Shown in pieces: positions 35,005 to 42,071 of a DNA stretch of 64,000 nt. The notes under the pieces were generated by a model. It was given only the letters and a program-made list of their open reading frames with translations, made no database searches and was not told the origin of the DNA. The stretch spans positions 36,985-100,984 of IMG/VR virus record IMGVR_UViG_3300037808_000992; one strand, written 5' to 3'. The DNA comes from a virus. The stretch's first letter is position 1. Each line of letters opens with the position of its first letter. Made by a program: the position numbers and the translations under genes.

Positions 35005-36465
35005 GTGAGTATCCAATTAAACATCTACCCGAATTACACCTTTATCTCAGGTACCTTTGATCCAGACGTTGTTGATCAAGCCACTCGTTTTAGAAAGAGT
35101 GGTTATCGGCATTCGACCGCTTTTAAAAATAGAGGTTGGGACGGTTATACTCGGTTGTTCAGTAAACCTAAGAGTGCGTTTCCCACGGGTCTTAAAGATC
35201 GGGTTATTCGAATTTATAAAAAGAAGTACCCTAAGGCAGTTTTCGATTTACAAGATCATAGAAATTTTAAGAAAACCAAAAAGATCACTACCAAGACACC
35301 TTCATTAGTTGGGATAACTCTAAGGCCCCATCAACTGCGTGCGTGTAATTCAATGCTTAAGAAGAAGCATGGGGTTTTGTGGGCGAGCACTAATTCAGGA
35401 AAAACTGAATGTGCCATTGCGGTCATTAAAACCTTAAACCTTCCTACCTTATTTTTGGTTAAAGGAAAGGATCTTGTTTTACAAACCTACGAACGTTTTA
35501 AAGCCCGTTTAGGGAGTGACGTAGACGTGGGTATCATCATGGCTGACAAATGGGATCTGCGTAAGTTTACGATAGCCTCAGCCGATACTTTAGCCCGTCG
35601 CTTTAGCCCCACACGAATCACATCTAAATCTGGTGAGAATCAGAGAAAGGTACGTGAGCTATTAGATGACACTCAGGTAATGATTATAGACGAGTGCCAT
35701 AACAGTGCGGCCACTGGGCTTTGGAATATTGGTAGGTACTGCAAAGCTTCCTACCGGTTTGGTCTCAGCGGTACCCCGTTTAAGCGTGGGGATAAACAAG
35801 ACTTAAAACTCATCGCCCTCACGGGAGAGGTGTGCTGCAAGGTGACTAATAAAGAAATGATTGAGCATGGGATCAGTGCTCCTACTGAGATTAAATTTGT
35901 AGAGATAGAACGCCCGAAGCTGGATGCTTACCTAGAGTATGCAGACGCTTACAATGCAGGAGTCTGTAATAACACTTACCGTAACCATGTGATTTGTAGA
36001 GCCACAGAACAATTTTATGATGTCGGTAAGAATGTATTGATCATCGTCAAAAATATCAGCCACGGTAACTTACTCGATAGAATGTTAGATGATTTCAAAC
36101 CTACAGCGTTCATGCCTCATAAGTTTATCCATGGGGACACACCTATTGAAGAGCGCACTGATGCTATTCAAGATTTTAAGAACGGAGTCTTCAAGGTACT
36201 CATCACCAGCAGCATCTTAGATCAGGGAGTAGACATTCCTAATATTGATGTCTTGGTTTTTGCAGCCGCTGGAAAAAGTTATATCCGCGCTATTCAGCGA
36301 GTAGGACGTGGTTTAAGAATAAACGAGGGTAAGGATAAACTTACGGTAATTGATTTTTGCGACAAAACTCACCGCTATTTAGCAAAGCATAGTATTGAGC
36401 GTATCTCTGCGTATAATAAAGAGGATTGTTTCACACTAAGTTTTGTAGATGAGATGGATATATGA
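35005..36465 (+). CDS. uvsW: UvsW-like SF2 DNA helicase
   Basis: This 486-residue helicase remodels branched DNA and recombination intermediates and can unwind R-loops. The N-terminal ~100 residues form a small DNA-binding domain. The helicase core follows: a Q-motif-like LRPHQLRACNSML (~107), Walker A ASTNSGKT (~127-134), the DECH box in IIDECHNS (~230), motif III SGTP (~255), and motif VI QRVGRGLR (~430). DECH and overall size match phage UvsW and related repair helicases. The GTG start lies at the expected transcription start of the promoter at 34971. It heads an operon that continues to 38.26 kb, with the next gene overlapping by ATGA. Confidence 0.88.
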   Translation: MSIQLNIYPNYTFISGTFDPDVVDQATRFRKSGYRHSTAFKNRGWDGYTRLFSKPKSAFPTGLKDRVIRIYKKKYPKAVFDLQDHRNFKKTKKITTKTPSLVGITLRPHQLRACNSMLKKKHGVLWASTNSGKTECAIAVIKTLNLPTLFLVKGKDLVLQTYERFKARLGSDVDVGIIMADKWDLRKFTIASADTLARRFSPTRITSKSGENQRKVRELLDDTQVMIIDECHNSAATGLWNIGRYCKASYRFGLSGTPFKRGDKQDLKLIALTGEVCCKVTNKEMIEHGISAPTEIKFVEIERPKLDAYLEYADAYNAGVCNNTYRNHVICRATEQFYDVGKNVLIIVKNISHGNLLDRMLDDFKPTAFMPHKFIHGDTPIEERTDAIQDFKNGVFKVLITSSILDQGVDIPNIDVLVFAAAGKSYIRAIQRVGRGLRINEGKDKLTVIDFCDKTHRYLAKHSIERISAYNKEDCFTLSFVDEMDI

Positions 36466-36836
36466 CCCTTTACGACCTAGCACAGGGCGACGAGATCCTT
36501 ATTGAACTCAGGCAAGATTCTCCTGCGGTACACGTTTACCAAAAATCACAAAAGAACCTATACAAGACAGATAAAAATTCAGTTAGGTATGAAAAGGGAT
36601 CTTTTGTGAGAGCAGAAGGAAGCGTAATTTCTAATTCTAACAAAGTAATAAAAATGAACTTTGTAGATACTGTAAATATGAACAAGTTCGGAACTGCAGA
36701 GATAGACTATATCTCTATTAAGTCAGTGTATCTTTTCGAGGGGGAGACTACACAGCCGTTTGCCGACACCCAAGATCCAGGCACCGGACGTGTCCCTTTG
36801 AAGGTCTATAGAACAAAGGTAAAAATAGTATGGTAG
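36462..36836 (+). CDS. Unknown beta-rich protein
   Basis: This is a 124-residue protein coupled to the helicase gene by an ATGA overlap. It is predicted mainly beta, with a mixed charged first half (DEILIELRQDSPAVHVYQK) and a C-terminal Lys-rich strand. There are no Cys, no signal peptide and no membrane segment. The family is not recognised. Its end overlaps the following start, so it is made together with the two unknown genes downstream. Virion or regulatory functions are both possible. Confidence 0.55.
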   Translation: MTLYDLAQGDEILIELRQDSPAVHVYQKSQKNLYKTDKNSVRYEKGSFVRAEGSVISNSNKVIKMNFVDTVNMNKFGTAEIDYISIKSVYLFEGETTQPFADTQDPGTGRVPLKVYRTKVKIVW

Positions 36837-37402
36837 CGAGTATCAAAGATCCGAAGTCCATAGATTTCATACATAAAATACACATGGCTGATTTGAAAAA
36901 AGGAGGGGGCAAAGGGACTGATAGTATGAGCTTAATCAACCCTTCCTACCTAACTGTTGTGGGTGGCGTAGCTCAGCATTCAAACAAAGAAATATCTCAG
37001 TATTTAGCGCGTAGGAACGCAGGGGTAGAGAAGCTCTACTACAACAGCGGAGCCGTACTAAACCCAAAAGCTAGTTTTGAACTGGTAGATTTAGAGAAGT
37101 TTAAGTTACTTTGCTCAGGTACCAGAGATACACATTTCGTAGGAGTGGCTCTTACATCCAACACCACCCCTATCTTTGGGGCGACTGCGGCAATTGTCTC
37201 AGAGCATCTCTGTGATTTTAAGTGGAGTTGCTCTGAAGGCTCTACTGAAGAAGCTTTATTAAGGCGTATAAAAAAAGAGATTTCTTTCACCTTCGATGCT
37301 TTAGGCAAAGGTCCGACTCCTGAAGTAATTCAGCAGTGTTTTTCAGTAGGTCACAAGCCTACTTTTTATTCTTCTATTATCGTGGGCGCACTAGCTTTTT
37401 AG
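36830..37402 (+). CDS. Unknown 190-residue protein
   Basis: The ATG at 36830 overlaps the previous gene by 7 bp. The protein begins with a helix (IDFIHKIHMADLKK), then a Gly/Lys loop. A mixed alpha/beta body follows, with hydrophobic strands around THFVGVALTSNTTPIFGATA and an EALLRRIKKEISFTFDALG helix. The C-terminus ends in a small beta hairpin. It has four Cys, but they are dispersed. No family is recognised. It sits in the UvsW operon, so expression in the first phase of infection is likely. Confidence 0.55.
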   Translation: MVASIKDPKSIDFIHKIHMADLKKGGGKGTDSMSLINPSYLTVVGGVAQHSNKEISQYLARRNAGVEKLYYNSGAVLNPKASFELVDLEKFKLLCSGTRDTHFVGVALTSNTTPIFGATAAIVSEHLCDFKWSCSEGSTEEALLRRIKKEISFTFDALGKGPTPEVIQQCFSVGHKPTFYSSIIVGALAF

Positions 37403-37414
37403 AGGAGTATTCAG

Positions 37415-37855
37415 ATGCCTTTACCCCCTACCTCAGACACCTACATCAATATTAAGGATGTAGGTGCTACAGATATTATCGAGATTACTCTCTACTCCTC
37501 ACATCCGTTGGAGTATGAGCAATATAAAAAGGGTCGCTTCCGTTGGGCTATCATGGACCAACCGCCCAATAGTGCCAAGGCGGGATACACCACAAAATTA
37601 ACGGGGTCGGTCTCCCAAAACGATCTTACAAATAAGGCCATCCACGTCGTTGGGTCCCCTATGTCAATATACGGCTGGTCAGGTACCCCATTGATGGATG
37701 GTCATTGGGGAGGTCCTCACCTTCCCGCTGTTCCGGCAGAGATCCCCTGGAACTACATCAAAGAGTCTTGGGTGCTTAAAGACTTTGTAGTCAGTATTGG
37801 ATCCCCTCCTACAGAGCGAGCCAGGACAAAGAAACTCAAAGTAATTTTTAGATGA
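37415..37855 (+). CDS. Unknown 146-residue protein
   Basis: It has a good ribosome-binding site (GAGGAG) and overlaps the next gene by ATGA. The protein is beta-rich with several Trp, Pro and Gly residues (YGWSGTPLMDGHWGGP). Its C-terminus is basic (ERARTKKLKVIF). The pattern is that of a compact beta domain, possibly sugar- or nucleic-acid-binding, but I recognise no family. No signal peptide or membrane segment is visible. Confidence 0.55.
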   Translation: MPLPPTSDTYINIKDVGATDIIEITLYSSHPLEYEQYKKGRFRWAIMDQPPNSAKAGYTTKLTGSVSQNDLTNKAIHVVGSPMSIYGWSGTPLMDGHWGGPHLPAVPAEIPWNYIKESWVLKDFVVSIGSPPTERARTKKLKVIFR

Positions 37856-38262
37856 TTAAACTTTTATACAATAAAGGAAACGATACCGTTGAGCTTCATT
37901 ACGCAGGGCACCCTGAATTCACGGCGTATCTACGAAACAACCTAAAGAACGATTTACGAGTTTGGGTGCCTCAATCAATGTGTTGGGTAGTTGTTTCAGA
38001 AGCTCTTAATGAGCTTCTGCCGATTATAGAACAAGAGTTTGATGATGTCGATATTAAAAATTTACCCAAGGATTTCGATAAGCCTAAGAAGTCTAGAAGT
38101 GTTTCTGACTTGGGGAGGTTGCACCTTACTGAAGATGCTCCTGAGTTTTTAATAGCGCCGACGTATAAGCGATTGGTAAAGCAGTATCACCCCGAAGGGG
38201 ATTTACCTGACGAAGATAAATTCCAAACGGTACGAGATGCTTACGAGAGATTGAAAAAATAG
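37852..38262 (+). CDS. Protein with degenerate J-domain-like C-terminus
   Basis: This 136-residue protein has an N-terminal alpha/beta domain (~1-60). Its C-terminal ~35 residues look like helices II and III of a DnaJ J-domain: YKRLVKQYHPEGDLPDEDKF, then a helix with VRDAYERLKK. Canonical J-domains need His-Pro-Asp between these helices to stimulate DnaK. Here the tripeptide is His-Pro-Glu, followed by a Gly-Asp. It could recruit host DnaK (as lambda P/DnaJ do at ori), act as a J-like decoy, or be a coincidental fold. It is the last gene before the replication module. Confidence 0.55.
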   Translation: MIKLLYNKGNDTVELHYAGHPEFTAYLRNNLKNDLRVWVPQSMCWVVVSEALNELLPIIEQEFDDVDIKNLPKDFDKPKKSRSVSDLGRLHLTEDAPEFLIAPTYKRLVKQYHPEGDLPDEDKFQTVRDAYERLKK

Positions 38263-38281
38263 CCCGTCTAGGGAGACGGGC
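38251..38281 (-). terminator. Leftward intrinsic terminator at end of J-domain-like gene
   Basis: GCCCGTCT (38262-38269) and AGACGGGC (38274-38281) form a perfect 8-bp stem with a 4-nt loop. On the minus strand the hairpin is followed by TATTTTTTC (38260-38252), a good U-run. On the plus strand no U-run follows. It should therefore stop leftward transcription. Confidence 0.68.
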
Positions 38282-38320
38282 CATAGTGGGGAAATGTTTT
38301 CAGGGGAGGAAAGTGAAGGG

Positions 38321-38380
38321 GGGGAGTCTCCCTAAAAACTCGCATGGCGACAGCCACCGTTTAACTAGGAGGTACTCCCC
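38321..38380. other. Structured intergenic element
   Basis: GGGGAGT (38321-38327) pairs with ACTCCCC (38374-38380). The stem can continue with CTCC (38328-38331) pairing to GGAG (38368-38371) after a 2-nt bulge. Inside is a TGGC-GACA-GCCA hairpin (about 38345-38356). It is part of a 312-bp gene-free gap and could be read from either strand. No known riboswitch class is recognised. Confidence 0.45.
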
Positions 38381-38461
38381 AATCAAAGTCAAGATAATTT
38401 TTTGGTAAACTTTACTAAGACCTTGAAATTATTAAGATAGTTTATAAATAGGAAGATCATC

Positions 38462-38490
38462 TTGACACGGGGATAACTCATCGTTACTTT
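38462..38490 (+). promoter_or_regulatory. Sigma-70-like promoter for the replication initiator gene
   Basis: TTGACA (38462-38467), a 17-bp spacer and TACTTT (38485-38490). Transcription would start near 38497, giving a ~77-nt leader before the ATG at 38574. That leader is fully complementary to the proposed leftward RNA. Two GATC sites (Dam targets) lie just after the -10 box. Confidence 0.68.
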
Positions 38491-38506
38491 GATCGAGAGC
38501 GATCAT

Positions 38507-38543
38507 AAAAAAAGGCCCGTGCAGCTACACACTACACGGACCC
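38507..38543 (-). terminator. Leftward intrinsic terminator
   Basis: On the minus strand, GGTCCGTG pairs with CACGGGCC through 8 bp including one U-G wobble, with a 13-nt loop, followed at once by seven T (complement of the A-run 38507-38513). On the plus strand the same position is an A-C mismatch and no U-run follows. The structure is therefore built for the leftward RNA. Confidence 0.75.
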
Positions 38544-38585
38544 AAAACAATTTATACCTAAAGGGAGGTACAAATGAATGTTCGT
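38507..38585 (-). ncRNA. Candidate antisense RNA (OOP-like) over the initiator start
   Basis: A leftward transcript of about 79 nt is predicted, starting near 38585 and ending in the U-run at 38507. Its 5' part is complementary to the start codon (38574) and Shine-Dalgarno GGGAGGT (38563-38569) of the initiator gene. Its 3' part is the terminator hairpin. It has its own -10/-35. The arrangement resembles lambda OOP RNA (77 nt, leftward, beside gene O) and plasmid copy-number antisense RNAs. It would be expected to lower initiator translation. No expression data are available. Confidence 0.6.
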
Positions 38586-40277
38586 AGGAACATTATAAAA
38601 AGCTTGTCAGAGATTGCAATAGGTTTTGACCTATCTCCACTCCAAGTACAGATAATTTTAGATAGTTGGGAAGGGATCCTGCCGAACGTTATTACGCTTC
38701 CGGTTGTTGAAACCACTTATAATCTGAAAAAATCACATGTTTGTAAGCTTCTTTCAAAGCTAGTGCAGTGCAGGATAATAAAAAAATATAGTCGTGGTAA
38801 GTACTTAGTGACGCTGCCTAAAAGAAGGTATAGCCAATTATTTACTCCTCAGGCTACTATACCCGAACCTGTAATAGAGAGTTTGGGGGTGAGGGTGGCA
38901 GAGATAGTTCCGGTTGAATCATTTTTTAAAGAGATTCAAACTAAACTAAACCAAGAAAAGTCACCTTTTTCAGATGGTAGACGAGAAGATCCCAAGGATC
39001 CCTGGGTAGTTTTTAACCCCCCTCAAAAAGAAGAAGTTTTAGCAGAATTGAATTGTGAAAAGTCTAACGAGGACGGGGACTTTCAGCATTTTATTTCCAA
39101 ACTGGAAATTTGGAATGAGCCTCATCCTGAGATTAGCCAGTTCATCAAAGAACACCGAGAAAGAGTACCAAAGACAATTCAACGATTTTCAGAATTGAAT
39201 TGTGAAAAGCCTAATAACAACGATGACTTACAAGAAAGTATTTCCACTCAGATCATTGAATCACACACTGATACACCAGCCGATGAGTCAAATCTAGAAT
39301 TGAATTGTGAAAAGTCTAGTGATAACGATAACTTACAAGAAAGTATTTCCAATGAAGACACTCCGAATGAGTCCTTCTTAAAATCCCATTATAATAATAC
39401 ATATAATAATAATACTCTTACTAGTAATCGATCTCAGAAAGAAGAATATAAGATTATTAAAGAGTATTACGAGGGTACTACCGAAGTGAAAAACTCTAAA
39501 TCTGACATTGAGATGTGTGAGTTAGAGATTCCAGATGCGGATTGGAAAGAGCCTCATTCTGATGAAGAGTTTGAAGTACCTAAGAGTGCTGTTCGTCCGA
39601 AAGAAGAATTCACTATTGAGCTTTATGGTTTTCAAGTGATGGTGACAGGGCAAGAGGCATTAGAGTTTGCTTTAGCTTACGAAGGAAAGCTCAAGGAGTA
39701 TCTGAATCAACCATTCCTGAAGATTATCTCTGGGGGCTATCTCTGTAAGTCAAAGCGTAGTTATAAGAATCATGTGAACGGCGCTGCTATCTGTAAATGG
39801 AACAAGTTTAACGTTCGTCGATTCATTGAGGCTCAGTTCTTTCTTCACAATGATTGGAAGGGGACTGCTCCCAGCATAAAGTACATTACTTCTGTCGGCG
39901 GTTCATGGGGTTCAGAATCCCGGTATAAGAATTACTGCACCCGCTTTAAAGATGATTTGGATTACTTTAGTGAGGGGGAGGATAACATTGAACGTACCGT
40001 GTTCATTGACCGCACTCCCGATCCCGAACAAGAGATGAGAGTTCGACATATCGCTGTGTCTCAGAATGAAGCTTGTCTAGAGCATTACGCCAATCAAGGT
40101 ATGAGCGAGTATGAGACTTTGAAGTTCCTTTGTGTACCGGGGGAGATGCACCTCCCTGGGTGGTTTGTAGAGGATAGACCCACATATCACCAGTTGTTGA
40201 AAGACCGGGCGTGGGGGGAGTTAGCTGACAGTAATGAGTTTTGTAAAAAGGTGATGGCGAAGATAGATCATGTTTAA
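38574..40277 (+). CDS. Putative replication initiator with internal iteron repeats
   Basis: This 567-residue protein has an N-terminal winged-helix domain (~10-85; KKSHVCKLLSKLVQCRIIKK then a basic wing SRGKYLVTLPKRR). A long flexible acidic middle (~100-350) contains three copies of E-L-N-C-E-K, each followed by an Asp/Asn-rich stretch and (copies 2 and 3) LQESIS. A folded C-terminal part (~355-560) includes an Arg/Lys-rich helix near RFIEAQFFLHNDWKG. The plan equals lambda O: N-terminal DNA-binding, repeats encoding the origin, C-terminal partner-binding domain. It immediately precedes and overlaps the replicative helicase gene. A helicase-loader role is the alternative. The ribosome-binding site GGGAGGT supports the ATG at 38574. 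Confidence 0.6.
   Translation: MNVRRNIIKSLSEIAIGFDLSPLQVQIILDSWEGILPNVITLPVVETTYNLKKSHVCKLLSKLVQCRIIKKYSRGKYLVTLPKRRYSQLFTPQATIPEPVIESLGVRVAEIVPVESFFKEIQTKLNQEKSPFSDGRREDPKDPWVVFNPPQKEEVLAELNCEKSNEDGDFQHFISKLEIWNEPHPEISQFIKEHRERVPKTIQRFSELNCEKPNNNDDLQESISTQIIESHTDTPADESNLELNCEKSSDNDNLQESISNEDTPNESFLKSHYNNTYNNNTLTSNRSQKEEYKIIKEYYEGTTEVKNSKSDIEMCELEIPDADWKEPHSDEEFEVPKSAVRPKEEFTIELYGFQVMVTGQEALEFALAYEGKLKEYLNQPFLKIISGGYLCKSKRSYKNHVNGAAICKWNKFNVRRFIEAQFFLHNDWKGTAPSIKYITSVGGSWGSESRYKNYCTRFKDDLDYFSEGEDNIERTVFIDRTPDPEQEMRVRHIAVSQNEACLEHYANQGMSEYETLKFLCVPGEMHLPGWFVEDRPTYHQLLKDRAWGELADSNEFCKKVMAKIDHV
38592..38619 (-). promoter_or_regulatory. Leftward promoter for antisense RNA
   Basis: On the minus strand TTGCAA (38619-38614), 16 bp, and a perfect TATAAT (38597-38592). 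Initiation about 7 nt further would be at A 38585. The promoter lies inside the first codons of the initiator gene. Confidence 0.62.
39044..39314 (+). repeat. Three identical 19-bp direct repeats (candidate iterons)
   Basis: AGAATTGAATTGTGAAAAG occurs exactly at 39044-39062, 39191-39209 and 39296-39314. Centre-to-centre spacings are 147 and 105 bp, both multiples of 10.5 bp, so all copies lie on one face of the helix. Codon choice (GAA TTG AAT TGT GAA AAG) is identical in all three. An AATTGAATT inverted element lies inside each copy. Confidence 0.7.
39376..39428. other. AT-rich tract after the iterons (candidate unwinding element)
   Basis: A ~53-bp stretch made almost only of A and T, with ATAATAATA-type runs, starts about 60 bp after the third repeat. 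In lambda ori an AT-rich unwinding region also follows the iterons inside gene O. The tract encodes a Ser/Asn/Tyr/Thr-rich linker, so there is little protein-level constraint. An origin role is an inference. Confidence 0.5.
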
Positions 40278-41580
40278 TAATACAGAATACAATTTAGATG
40301 ATGAGTTCGATGAGGGTTTTCAGGTAGGTATTTTATCCCTGATGTATAAAGATTCTCAGTTCCTGGGTTATGCCAGTGAAAATTTAAAACCTAACTTCTT
40401 TGCTAATAAAGACCTTGCTTGGTTCTTCAATGCCATGCGTTCGCATTATGCGAATTCCCGACAGGTTATCACGGAGCGTGCGTTACGAGACCGTCTTAAG
40501 GTTTCGGTAAAAGAGCATGAGGTAGATAGATCTCGGGTAAATATTTTTCAGCAATTGTTCAAATCTATTAACTCCGATGAGTTGTCCGATGCGGGGCATC
40601 TACAGGATCGGGTGGTGGAGTTTGTAAAGCGTAGCCTGATGAAGAAGGCGTTTTCAGAAGCGTATCTGGCGTATGAGAAGGGCGAGTACGAGGGCATCTC
40701 TTCGCTCTTTGACAAGGCGTACCAGAAGTCAGACCTCTTGGTAAACACAGGGCAGTCTTATCTGGACATGGAGTCTTTTGACGAACGGATGCACCGGAAA
40801 AGTTTAACCGTCAACACGATTCCTACGGGGGTTGGTGAGTTAGATAATTATCTGCGCGGCAGAGGTTTGGGTGAGAAAGAGCTTGGGGTGATTTTGGCCC
40901 CTACTAATCGTGGTAAATCCATGTTTCTTAAATCGATTGCTGAATACAACATGTTCAAGGGAAGGAAAGGACTCATTTTTACTTTGGAGATGAGCGAGGA
41001 TCGTTACTTTGATCGCTTTGATATGAGCGTTGCGAACATGACTTCTGATGGAGTTAATGAAAACAAGGATAAGGTTCGTAATACGATAGAATCATTGAAG
41101 AACGATCCTAAGATGGGACAGGTTCATATTAAAGAATACCCAACCAAAGGAGCGTCGGTAGATACTTTACGTGCTTACTGTGAACGCTTACGTCGTGGTG
41201 GATTCTTTCCCGATTTTATCGTGGTGGATTATGCAGACCTGTTGAATTCTAGTGTGAAGTACAGTGAGGAACGTCATGTCCAATCCCATATCTACAAACG
41301 ATTGAGAGGGTGGGCTGCTGAAGACAACCTCCCTATTTGGACAGCTACCCAGGCTAATAGAGGTTCTCTGAGTAAGAGCCAAGTAACCATTGCAGACATC
41401 TCTGAAGACTTTGGAAAGGCGATGATTGCTGATGTGATCGTTGCACTGTGCCAAACTAAACAGGAAAAGCAGAATGAGCAGATGCGCTTGTTGTTGACTA
41501 AAAACAGAGACAGTACGGCAGGCGTGGAAGCGTTGATAAATACCGACTTTGCCCATGGCAAATTTGTACTGGGGAGCTAA
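40270..41580 (+). CDS. dnaB: Replicative DNA helicase, DnaB/gp41-like
   Basis: This 436-residue RecA-fold helicase would encircle and unwind the lagging strand at the fork. The N-terminal domain (~1-150) is helical, as in DnaB. The ATPase domain carries Walker A APTNRGKS (~211-218), an acidic residue after TLEMSED, Walker B FIVVDYADLL (~318-327) and a motif with WTATQANRGS (~356). The length fits DnaB/gp41 enzymes. It overlaps the initiator gene by 8 bp, so stoichiometry may be coupled. No separate loader gene (lambda P, T4 gp59) is visible, and the upstream initiator-like protein may do that job. Confidence 0.88.
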   Translation: MFNNTEYNLDDEFDEGFQVGILSLMYKDSQFLGYASENLKPNFFANKDLAWFFNAMRSHYANSRQVITERALRDRLKVSVKEHEVDRSRVNIFQQLFKSINSDELSDAGHLQDRVVEFVKRSLMKKAFSEAYLAYEKGEYEGISSLFDKAYQKSDLLVNTGQSYLDMESFDERMHRKSLTVNTIPTGVGELDNYLRGRGLGEKELGVILAPTNRGKSMFLKSIAEYNMFKGRKGLIFTLEMSEDRYFDRFDMSVANMTSDGVNENKDKVRNTIESLKNDPKMGQVHIKEYPTKGASVDTLRAYCERLRRGGFFPDFIVVDYADLLNSSVKYSEERHVQSHIYKRLRGWAAEDNLPIWTATQANRGSLSKSQVTIADISEDFGKAMIADVIVALCQTKQEKQNEQMRLLLTKNRDSTAGVEALINTDFAHGKFVLGS

Positions 41581-41582
41581 AC

Positions 41583-42071
41583 ATGAAAATGATTTTTCCC
41601 TTTGAAGAAGATTGCTTACAAGAAGAGTTGTTACGCCTCTGTTCTATTTTTGTACCTGAGTGGGATGTAAGTCACATCGCTATTCGTCGTGGCAAGCATA
41701 AGTACTCCGTTGCAGCCCACGCCTATCTCGATAAAGACTTGATTGTGATGTACGACCCTTATCACCACAGGTACCCGGACGACTACAAAAGCACGATTTT
41801 GCATGAGGTTGGGCACATTATTTTAGGCCCTTCTCACGGAAAGATATTTTATGATTACTATTTATCTTTGCGGGCCAAACAAGAGGATGTTTTAGAAAAA
41901 GTAATCCCCTCTACTTTTGAGGAATTCTTATATTCAAAAGAAGTGAGGGAGTACAAATACAAATATGTTTGTAGTTCTTGCAGGTCTTTCTTTATGCGGA
42001 AGAACAATCTCCAGCATTACTACCCCACTTGTGATTCGTGTGACCAAAGCATGTTGTTGGTTAGTCTGTAA
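41583..42071 (+). CDS. SprT-like zinc metalloprotease
   Basis: This 162-residue protein has the SprT plan: an N-terminal fold, a helix with HEVGH (active-site His and Glu) in STILHEVGHIILGPSHG at ~75, and a C-terminal zinc ribbon with CSSC (~130) and CDSC (~149). SprT/Spartan-type proteases cleave proteins cross-linked to DNA, and some bacterial SprT proteins act in other stress processes. Its place between helicase and primase suggests a replication-linked role. The ribosome-binding site GGGGAGC precedes the ATG, and the stop overlaps the primase start. Confidence 0.75.
   Translation: MKMIFPFEEDCLQEELLRLCSIFVPEWDVSHIAIRRGKHKYSVAAHAYLDKDLIVMYDPYHHRYPDDYKSTILHEVGHIILGPSHGKIFYDYYLSLRAKQEDVLEKVIPSTFEEFLYSKEVREYKYKYVCSSCRSFFMRKNNLQHYYPTCDSCDQSMLLVSL

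Larger units (their letters stand above)
38282..38573. other. Gene-free interval holding promoters, terminators and antisense RNA
   Basis: No credible protein gene lies here. Reading left to right it contains a structured element (38321-38380), an AT-rich stretch with several short inverted or direct repeats, a rightward promoter (38462-38490), two GATC sites (38491-38504), a leftward intrinsic terminator (38507-38543) and the ribosome-binding site of the initiator gene (38563-38569). Much of it is regulatory for the replication module. Confidence 0.7.

Noticed and set aside
39044-39314. Three repeats as a CRISPR array
   Set aside because: Only three copies, spacers of 86-128 bp, located inside a coding gene and in frame.
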